A stretch of 64,000 bases of DNA from Nicotiana tabacum (taxonomy: Eukaryota; Streptophyta; Magnoliopsida; Solanales; Solanaceae), in the NCBI RefSeq assembly GCF_000715075.1, contig NC_134082.1, positions 196,777,948 to 196,841,947 on the forward strand, given 5' to 3'. Shown one piece after another: positions 55,882 to 64,000 of this stretch. Positions within the stretch are counted from its first letter, which is position 1. Each line of letters begins with the position of its first letter. Made by a program: the position numbers and the translations under genes. The notes beneath the pieces were generated by a model. It was not told the origin of the DNA, ran no database searches, and saw only the letters and a program-made list of their open reading frames with translations.

Positions 55882-58800
55882 TCACTTTAGATGAAGACGT
55901 GCCACCACGTGGCTCTCATCAAATTTTCCAAGATAATGCTTGACCCGGTGCCCATTAACTCTGAAAACTTCACCATTTTTGTTCCTTAGATCAAGAGCAC
56001 CAAATAGGGTCACAAACACAACTTCAAATGGCCCACTCCACTTTGACTTGACCTTACCCGGGAACAGACATAACCGGGAATTGAACAAGAGAAACATATC
56101 TCCAACCTTGAACTCCTTACCCCGAGCATATTTGTCGTGAAGGTACTTCATTTTGTCCTTATACAAGGATGAACTTGAGTAGGCATGTAATCTAAACTCA
56201 TCGAGCTCATTGAGTTGTTCAACACGAAGATTTGCTGCAACATCCCATTCCAAATTCAACTTCCTTAAAGCCCACATGGCCTTGTGATCTAACTCAACCG
56301 GAAGATGACAAGCTTTTCCAAACACCAACCGATACGGAGACATACCAATTGAAGTTTTGTAAGCCGTCCGATAAGCCCATAGAGCGTCATCCACTTTTTT
56401 CAACCAATCGGTCATATTAGCATTGACAGTTTTTGACAAGATGCTCTTAATTTCTCTATTGGAGACTTCCACTTGACCACTAACTTGAGGATGATAGGGG
56501 GTAGAAACCTTATGATTGACACCGTACTTGGAAAGCAACATGTCGAAAGCCTTGTTGCAAAATCGCACGAGGAGTGCCAAACCTTGTGAAGATGCTCTTT
56601 TTAAGAAACGCAACAACACTACGGGCTTCATTATTAGGCAAAGCCACGGATTCAACCCATTTTGAGACATAATCAACCGCCACGAGAATGTAAGTATTCC
56701 CACAAGAGCTAACAAATGGACCCATGAAATCGATGCCCCAAATATCAAAGATATCCACTTCAAGAATCGTATTGAGAGGCATCTCATCCCTTTTTGAAAT
56801 TTTGCTCGCTCTTTGGCACTCATCATATCTCTTCACCAAATCTCTTGCATCTTTGAAAAAGGTGGGCCAATAGAATCCACAACTAAGAACTTTCGAGGCG
56901 GTCCTCACCCCACCATGATGGCCACCATAAGGTGAAAGAATGGCAAGCCTCTAAGATACTCAATTGTTCTTCCTCTAGGACATCTACGAATCACACCATC
57001 CGTGCAAATCTTGAACAAGTATGGCTCATCCCAATAGAAATCCAAACTATCCCGCTTGAGCTTTTTCCTTTGGTTAGAAGAGAGCTCACACGGGATTATT
57101 TCGGTCAGAAGGTAATTGGCAACATTGGCAAACCATGGCATATCCTTCATTGACACCGCAAGGAGTTGTTCGTCGGGAAATGAATCATTGATCTCAAGGC
57201 CGTCACAAGGCCTCCCTCCTCCTCCAACGGAACAAGTGGTCCGCCACTTGATTCTCACTACCTTTCCGGTCAATAATTTCTAGATCAAACTCTTGAAGAG
57301 GTAACACCCATCTCATCAATCTTGCCTTGGAGTATTTCTTGGTCATCAAATACCTAAGGGCGGCATGATCAGTGTGCACTATAACTTTGGCCCCCATAAT
57401 GTAAGGTCAAAACTTTTCCATAGCAAACACAATAGCCAACAACTCTTTCTCGGTGACTGTATAGTTCCTTTGAGCCTCATTCATGGTCTTGCTTGCATAG
57501 TACACTGGATGAAACATCTTGTTGATTCTTTGGCCCAAAACAGCCCCAACCGCAACGTCATTAGCATCAGACATGAGCTCGAAAGGCAAACTCCAATTTG
57601 GTGCGGCAATGATGGGGGTAGAAGTCAACTTGAGCTTGAGAAGCTCGAATGCTTGCATACAACTCTCGTCGAACAAGAACTTTGCATCTTTCTCTAGCAA
57701 CTTGCACAAAGGGTGTACCACTTTAGAAAAATCCTTTATGAACCTCCGGTAAAAACCCGCGTGCCCAAGAAAACTCCTCACCCCTTTGACAGAAATAGGG
57801 GGAGGAAGCCTTGAAATCACCTCTATCTTGGCTTTGTCAACCTCAATTCCTCACTTTGAGATTTTGTGACCCAACACTATACCCTCTTCAATCATGAAAT
57901 GACATTTTTCCCAATTGAGTATGAGGTTTGTGTCTTCACACCGGGCCAATACTCTATCCAAATTTTTCAGACACTCATCAAAAGAATCCCCAACCACACT
58001 GAAATCATCCATGAAAACCTCCAAGATATCCTCTACCATGTCGGTGAAAATAGTCGTCATGCAACGTTGGAAGGTCGTCGGAGCATTACACAATCCAAAT
58101 AGCATTCGAGAGAAGGCGAATGTGCCATAGAGACATGTAAAAGTTGTCTTCTCTTGGTCCTCCGGGGCAATTAAAATTTGATTGTACCCTGAGTAACCAT
58201 CCAAGAAGCAATAGAATGCACGCCCCGTAAGACGATCTAGCATTTGGTCAAGGAATGGCAATAGGAAATGATCTTTTCGGGTAACCTTGTTTAGCTTCCG
58301 GTAGTCCATACATACTCTCCACCCAGTGACCATGCGAGTAGGAATGAGTTCATTGTTGTCATTGGCCACCACAGTCATACCACCCTTTTTCGGTACACAT
58401 TGCACTGGAGAAGTCCAAGAACTGTCAGAAATAGGATAAACAACACCGGAATCTAACCACTTGATAACCTCTTTCTTCACCACTTCTTGTATCGCCTCAT
58501 TTAATCTTCTTTGATGCTCTAAGGAAGGCTTGCATCCTCCTCCAAGATGATTTTGTGCATGCAAAATGCGAGGCTTATTCCCCGAATGTCAGCTAGAGTC
58601 TATCCAATTGCCCTTTTTTGCTTTTGAAGCACCGCCAAAGTGGCCTCAACCTGCATGTTAGTAAGGCAAGAAGAAAGAATAACTGGTAAAGTAGAATTTG
58701 AACCCAAGAATTCATACCTGAGGTGTGGAGGAAGTGGATTCAACTCCAACACCGGTGGCTCCTCAATGGATGACTTTGTTGGTAGAGTTTTCCGGTTTTC

Positions 58801-59999
58801 AAGATCCAAAGATAGCTTCCTCGGCTCATAAGAATAAGAGCCCATCCCATGTAGGGCATTGACACTTTCCACTCTACTAGCATCATCATTGACATCCATG
58901 TTCATGAGCTTTGCTTCAAGCGGATCTTCCACGTTGATCATAGCACTGGTATCATCCACAATCACTGCTGTGACAAGGTCTACAAATGAGCACACATCGG
59001 TGCTATTGGGCTGCTTCATAGATTTGCAAACGTGGAAAATGACCTTTTCGTCTCCCATTCGAAAAATGAGCTCACCCGCTTCAACATCAACCAATGTCTT
59101 CCCCGTTGCAAGGAAAGGTCTGCCCAAGATAATAGGAACCTCATAGTCCACCTCACAATCCAAAATCACAAAGTCGACCGGCAATATGAATTTTCCACCC
59201 GGACAAGCACATCATCAATAATGCCCAAATGTCGCTTCATCGATCGATCCACAAATTGAAGTCTCATTGAAGTTGGCCTAGGTTGCCCAATACCCAAAGC
59301 TTTCAAAACCGAGTAGGGCATCAAATTGATACTAGCTCCCAAGTCACAAAGAGCTTTAGCAAAATCTGCACTCCCAATGGTGCAAGAAATGGTGAAAGCA
59401 CTAGGATCTTCAAGCTTCGGGGCCATTGAATACATTATAGCACTAACCTGGTGAGTCATCTTTATAGTTTCACAGTCCATAGAATGCTTCTTTGTAACCA
59501 ATTCTTTTATGAATTTTGCATGGCCCGACATTTGTTCAAGTGCCTCCACCAGAGGCATATTAATATATAAGCTCTTCATCATGTCAATGAACTTTTTAAA
59601 CTGATTATCAATCTTCTACTTTGCGAGCCTTTGAGGATAAGGTGGAGGTGGCCTTGGTAGAGGAACCTTGGCTTTTGTCACCACCGGCTCGGTCATGTCA
59701 ATCTCGTGTTCCCTAGACAGGTTCACGGCATCATGGGTTTGTACCTCAGCCTCACCAATATCAATCCTTACATCATTGTTCACATTCTCTTCAACCACAT
59801 CTTCAACAATCAAAGGTACATTAACATCCCGCAACTCAACATCTTCATCCACAACTTACTTTTGCTTTGAGGCATTCACATCACCACCTATCCCACTTCC
59901 TGTTGTAACCGCCATCATATGATTGTTATTTCCACCCTTCGGGTTCACTACTGTATCACTTGGTAGAGCACCCTTCGGGCGAGTATTCAATGACTGAGA
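55882..59999 (-). pseudogene. Protease-RT-RNase H-integrase of Athila-like gypsy, broken
   Basis: Protease: CDLGASINLMPYSVLKALGI (about 59355) and VPIILGRPFLATG (about 59120), with a shift near 59180. RT: GWRVCMDYRKLNKVTRKDHF, FMDDFSVVGDSF at the catalytic site (YMDD type) near 58005. RNase H: VTEKELLAIVFAMEKF (57440), then [20 protein letters not shown]. Integrase: zinc-binding part from about 56940, [20 protein letters not shown] (56700), [19 protein letters not shown] (56480) and C-terminal GPFEVV, ending at 55882. In-frame stops at about 58599, 57849 and 57405 and shifts near 57203, 56905 and 56560. Catalytic residues largely retained. Confidence 0.92.
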
Positions 60000-61509
60000 T
60001 ATTTTGCCTAATTACACCTCCAAGTTTCGGATAGAGGTATTGTGAGAAGATAACTGTGCATCGGAATCCGCATTCCTCTTCATCATCTTCTCGAACATAA
60101 TTTCAATTCTACCCATATCATTACCAGAAGAACTAGGACCCTGAGAAGAGAAAGGGGTGGATTGTTCGGTTGTTGGTACATTGGTGGCCTTTGAAAACCT
60201 TGCCCCCTGCTGCCTTGGTTTCCATTGTTGTTCCACCCACCTTGATTGTTGTTGTTGCCCCAGTTGTTGTTATTTCCATTCCAGTTGCCTTGGTTGTTGT
60301 TCTGATTGTCCCGATTGTTGTTATGGTTGTTGTTCCAATTGCCACCACTTTATTGTTGATTGCCCCAATTTCCTTGGGGTCGCCATTATTGGTTTGAAGA
60401 GTTGCCCCTATTGCCTTGATAGTTGTTGACATATTGTACCTCTTCACTTTGGTCATCATAACCATCATTTTGACACCCATCATATTCATCAACAAATTGC
60501 TCAGAATTTCCTTGATTTTGTTGCCTCCTTTGCCTTCTCTTGTTGACAAGCATACTATCACCCTCTATGGCATTCACTTGGCAAGGATTCTGAACTTGTT
60601 GCAGCTGTGCCTTAGCCAATTGATTCATCGTGGTGGTAAGCTCATCCATCGCTTGCCCGTGATCATGTAATTCCTTGTGCAAATGGATAACCGTAGGGTC
60701 ACCTTGAGGCATGTTTGCTCTACTCTGCCATGCTGAAGATGTGTCCGCCATTTCATTAAGTACATCACATGCCTCCTTATAAGAAAGTTTCATAAAATTG
60801 CCTTCAGCCAATTGGTTAACAATGCATTGATTTGTAGTATTTATGCCTCGGTAGAAGGTTTGTTGGATCATGGCCTCGGTCATATCATTATTTGGGCACT
60901 CTTTCACCATCGTTCTATATCGCTCCCAAATCTCATGCAAAGGTTCCATTGACTCTTGCTTAAAGGCTAATATTTCATCTCGAAGTGTCGCCATATGACT
61001 AGGAGAGAATAATTTGGCAATAAACTTATCCGCCAACTCATCCCAAGTTGTGATGGAATGGTTGGGGAGTCTCTCAAGCTAATCCAATGCCTTTCCTCGA
61101 AGTGAGAACGGGAAAAGTCTCAATCTCAATGCATCCTCGGACACATTTGTCTGTTTGCTCCCCCAGCATGTATCTACGAACCCCTTGAGATGTTTTTAGG
61201 CATTTTTATTTACAGCGCCCGTGAAGTACCCACGCTGCTCAAGTAAGGTCAACATCACATTGGTTATCTGAAAGTTTCCCGCCTGGATTAGGGGTGGGAC
61301 AATAGCACTTGCGTAGCCCTGGTTCAGTAATACTCTGGGAGCCACTCTTGGGGGAACCGGGGGAGGGTCTGAAATATTGTCATTTGGAATAGCATTTGCA
61401 TTCCGGCCTCTCCTTGAGGTGCAAGAGGCACCTCATCTTGTTCGAGATCATCTACCTCCTCCCCCGCTATCACGTTTCCAAGAGGGTCATTAGCATTGTT
61501 TAAAGCCAT
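60000..61509 (-). pseudogene. gag of Athila-like gypsy, broken
   Basis: ATG at 61509 (MALNNANDPLGNVIAGEEVD). The retrotransposon gag domain spans about 61260-60870 (LRLRLFPFSLRGKALD, ADKFIAKLFSPSHMATLRDE, FYRGINTTNQCIVNQLAEGN). Low-complexity Asn/Gly/Gln-rich C-terminus from 60540 to 60160 (plus-strand frames here are shadows rich in Cys/Val). Stops near 61345, 61200 and 61080 and a shift near 60390. The usual leader and primer site before the ATG are missing because the 5' LTR is cut at 61573, only 63 bp upstream. Confidence 0.85.
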
Positions 61510-61572
61510 GTTGGTACCTGAGTAATGACATAAACAAGTAAGTAACAAGGAAGGAAAGAAGAACAATACACA

Positions 61573-62260
61573 TAGGCTGGAAAAACTGGACAAAAATACC
61601 CCTGCGGAGTCAGCGCGGGCCGCGTAAAATGTACCCCGGCCGCGCTAGGCTCTTGGACTTTAATTCTAGGTTCTCTGACTTGGGCTCCGCGGATCACGTA
61701 AAACGGACTGTGGTCGTAGAGGTAGCTGTTGCTGCCGTACAACAATGACCGCGGACTATGTTAGCATTTTCCATATCTTTGAATATCTCTTCCGTGGACC
61801 GCACAAGAAGGCATTACGGCCGCGGAACCTTCACTGTGAACCGTGCACTGTGGACTGCGGCTGCGTTGGCTGAGGCCTTGTTTCTATCATCTCTCTGAAT
61901 ACCTCTATCGTGGACCGCACAAAAAGGCAGTGCAGTCGCAGAACTATCACTGCGGGCCGCGCAGTGTGGACTGCGGCCGCGTTGCTTGAAGCCTGATCTT
62001 GCCCTCTCTCTGAATCACCTAGTGCGGTCGCATTCCATTTTGTACGGTCCGCAGTAGGCTTGTTTGCCCTCAGTTTACTTTGTCTTTGATACTTGAGCAG
62101 GTTTCACTCTTTTTGAGCCGATCTTTGACATTTCGTCACTTTGTCGATCAAACCTGCAATCAAGCACAACTTATGAGCCTTTTGGGACTATTTTGTAACG
62201 ATTTATAATCAAAGCATAAGCAAGAAGGAGCATAAAAATCGTTAAAATCTCTACTTATCA
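61573..62260 (-). repeat. Truncated 5' LTR of Athila-like gypsy (U3 only), with GC palindrome array 5
   Basis: Matches 49987-50635 of the 3' LTR and ends two bases before the position of the TATA box. TATA, R, U5 and primer site are therefore absent. Carries the GC palindrome array (about 61605-62060, NotI at 61973-61980) with one more unit than the 3' LTR. Confidence 0.88.
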
Positions 62261-62265
62261 CTTTC

Positions 62266-64000
62266 CTTTTTAGAGCTCCCCTGGTTTTCATTACTTCATT
62301 TGGATCCCCTATGATGATTTTTTAAGGATATTCCGGCTCGCTTCTCCATTTATTTGGACGTACTATAATTGTAGTCGACTCGATTGGATGATCTGGTACA
62401 CGGCTACTGACTTCATTAGTTGACTCTATAGTAGCAAATATATCAGTTAACTCTTGAGATTTGCTTGTCTCCTAAATTTCTTGAGCTTGATCTTCATCAC
62501 CTGCAGTAATTCCTTTCTCGACCAAGGGATTATTTTCATCGAATATAACATGTACATATTCTTCCACACATAATGTGCATTTATTATAGACTCTAAAACA
62601 TCTACTATTTAATGAGTAGCCCAGAGAAATACCTTCATCACTTCTTGAATCGAATTTTCCAAGGGTGTCCTTACCGTTATTGTGAATAGAATACTTACTT
62701 CCAAAGGGATGAAAGTAACTGATATTTGGACGTTTACCTTTCCATAATTCATAGGGAGTCTTCTTTAGAATGGGCCTTATGAGACATCGGTTGAGAATGT
62801 GACATGTTGTACTTACACCTTCTGCCCAAAAATGATTTGGCGATGAATGATCTAGTAACATGGTTACTTGCCATATCTTGGAGGATTCTGTTTTTTCTTT
62901 CTAAAACCCCATTCTGCTGTAGTGATCGTGGTGCAGAGAAATTATGAGTGTATCCCTGATCATTATAGAAATCTTCAAATGCTATACTTTTTAAATTCTC
63001 CTCCATGATCACTCTGAATTGTTGCGATCAGATATCCCTTTTCTCTTTCAACCTTTTTGCAGAAAACCTCAAAATTTCTTAATGCTTCATCCTTATGAGA
63101 TAAGAAAATTACCTAAGTGAAACTTGAATAATCATCAACAATAACAAAAGCATATCTTTTTCCTCCTATACTAGCAGTTCTAGTAGGTCCAAATAAGTCC
63201 ATATGAAGCAATTGCAAGGGTTTAGAAGTATATACAATATCCTTATTTTTGAAGGAGCTTCTGGTCTACTTACCAATTTGACATGCATCACAGATATGAG
63301 TTCTAGAAAAATTCAGTTTGGGTAGGCCAACAACTAACTCATGTTTAGATAATTTTTCTATCAAATGCATGCTAGCATGACCAAGTTTCCTATGTCATAA
63401 CCATGGATCATCAGACATGGACTATAAGCAAATATGACCATCTATCTTTTCAAAACCATCAAGGATATAAACATTTCCATATCTTTTTCCAGAGAGGACT
63501 GTTTTACCTGATTCGTCTTCAATAGCACATCATGTTTTCTCAAAGTTTACCTCATATCCTGAGTCGCATAGTTGACTTATGCTCAGGAGGTTGTAGTTGA
63601 GTCTATCGACGAGATAAACTTCAGTGATGTAATAGTTGTTATTGAAAGGAATTGTTCCAGTACCAATTATTTTACCTTTTGAGTCATCCCCAAACTTAAC
63701 GCTTCCTCCATCAATTTTAGTAACTTCTTTGAACATGTTTTTGTCACCTGTTATGTGGTTGGAACACGCACTGTATAGATACCATTTTCCTTTGTGGCTT
63801 ATTCTGTGGTGTTCCTGCAAAATATAGTGATTAATTTCTTTTAGGTACCCAAGCTTGCTTGGGTCCTGGATGGTTAGTATTACTAGATTCAGAATTGTTT
63901 TTTAGTTTCTAAACCCATCCTGAAATGTTTGCTTTACGAAAACGACAAAAAGAATATTTATGCTCACTTTTGTTACAGTAGTGACACGTAACTTCTGACC
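62266..64000 (-). pseudogene. gag end-protease-integrase of SIRE-type copia, broken
   Basis: Minus strand from the window edge: a knuckle-like CHYCNKSEHKYSFC (about 63985-63944), protease KGKWYLYSACSNHITGDKN (63790, Tyr for Asp at the active-site position), pre-integrase YLVDRLNYNLLSISQLCDSG (63590), integrase text with several stops 63460-62870 (VTRSFIAKSFLG), then ILNRCLIRPILKKTPYELWK and DSRSDEGISLGYSLNSRCFR (62650). It ends in GALKRK at the gypsy insertion and continues at 49034. Confidence 0.88.

Larger units (their letters stand above)
49040..62260 (-). mobile_element. Athila-like Ty3/gypsy element on minus strand, 13.2 kb, 5' LTR truncated
   Basis: Flanked by CTTTC on both sides (49035-49039, 62261-62265), which splits a copia gene exactly. 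Order on minus: truncated 5' LTR (62260-61573), gag, protease, RT, RNase H, integrase, then an env-position ORF preceded by its own TATA box, purine tract, 3' LTR (50635-49040). Integrase followed by a large extra ORF is the Athila plan. Stops and shifts in every ORF and loss of the 5' LTR promoter make it inactive. Confidence 0.93.
44481..64000 (-). mobile_element. SIRE-type copia element on minus strand, interrupted by Athila-like gypsy; 5' end outside window
   Basis: 3' LTR 44481-45408 with several purine tracts to its right, an extra ORF (45808-47194), RNase H and RT (47478-49034), a 13.2-kb gypsy insertion (49040-62260), then integrase, protease and gag knuckle text to the window edge. 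The text on the two sides of the insertion joins in frame (GALKRKA then NLALISQIEPKKIVE) with one copy of CTTTC removed. An additional ORF between RNase H and the 3' LTR is the known hallmark of the SIRE/Maximus lineage. Confidence 0.9.

Noticed and set aside
60157..60429. Plus-strand Cys-rich 90-codon frame resembling a metallothionein-like protein
   Set aside because: Antisense of the Asn/Gly-rich low-complexity end of gag; Cys codons are complements of CAA/ACA-rich repeats.

Overview
The window looks like a gene-poor, transposon-dense stretch of a plant nuclear genome, most likely Solanaceae and probably Nicotiana. The genus is an inference, resting on a TS-type SINE with a (TTG)n tail, on SIRE/Tork copia and Athila/Tekay gypsy families with plant initiator-Met-tRNA primer sites, and on AT-rich intergenic DNA. 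I recognise no bacterial, organellar, rRNA, tRNA or CRISPR features.

Only two convincing host genes are present, side by side on the minus strand. One (13251-13664) is a short secreted glycine-rich, cell-wall-type protein. The other (14467-17212) is a six-exon GARP/G2-like MYB-related transcription factor. Its exons join in frame at GT..AG sites into a 250-residue protein with a C-terminal LSLDLTL (EAR-type repressor) motif. A small hAT MITE lies upstream of it.

Left part (1-12725): the 3' end of a CACTA element with tnpA-like exon remains (to 5489) sits in a gypsy-like LTR (5493-6661). That LTR sits in the gag of a minus-strand copia element (6662-7420). Next is a complete, recently inserted TNT-like copia element (7725-12720) with 354-bp LTRs and a TTGAC target duplication, inactivated by stops and frameshifts.

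Right part (20.9-64 kb): a nested stack of elements whose joints can be read to the base. An old minus-strand copia (20910-21454, resuming at 34460) is split by copia B (21455-34459, TSD CTAGT). Copia B is itself split by an 8.2-kb CACTA element (24046-32216, TSD AGA). The CACTA element carries a TNP2 transposase, a divergently oriented tnpA-like gene, a SINE and two intron-separated exons of a host glyoxylate/succinic-semialdehyde-reductase gene. The same old copia is cut 91 bp further on by copia A (from 34556). Copia A holds an Athila-type LTR fragment and is interrupted by a Tekay/Del-like gypsy (39346-44480). That gypsy is interrupted by a minus-strand SIRE-type copia (44481 to beyond the window), which is interrupted by a 13.2-kb Athila-like gypsy (49040-62260, TSD CTTTC).

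The most distinctive unexplained signal is a set of GC-rich, bipartite palindromic motifs (GCGGTCCGCACAAAATGG...TGCGGCCGC type). They form arrays just upstream of the Athila LTR TATA box and again upstream of an internal TATA box that appears to drive a spliced transcript of the env-position ORF. All 11 NotI sites I found in the window lie in these arrays.
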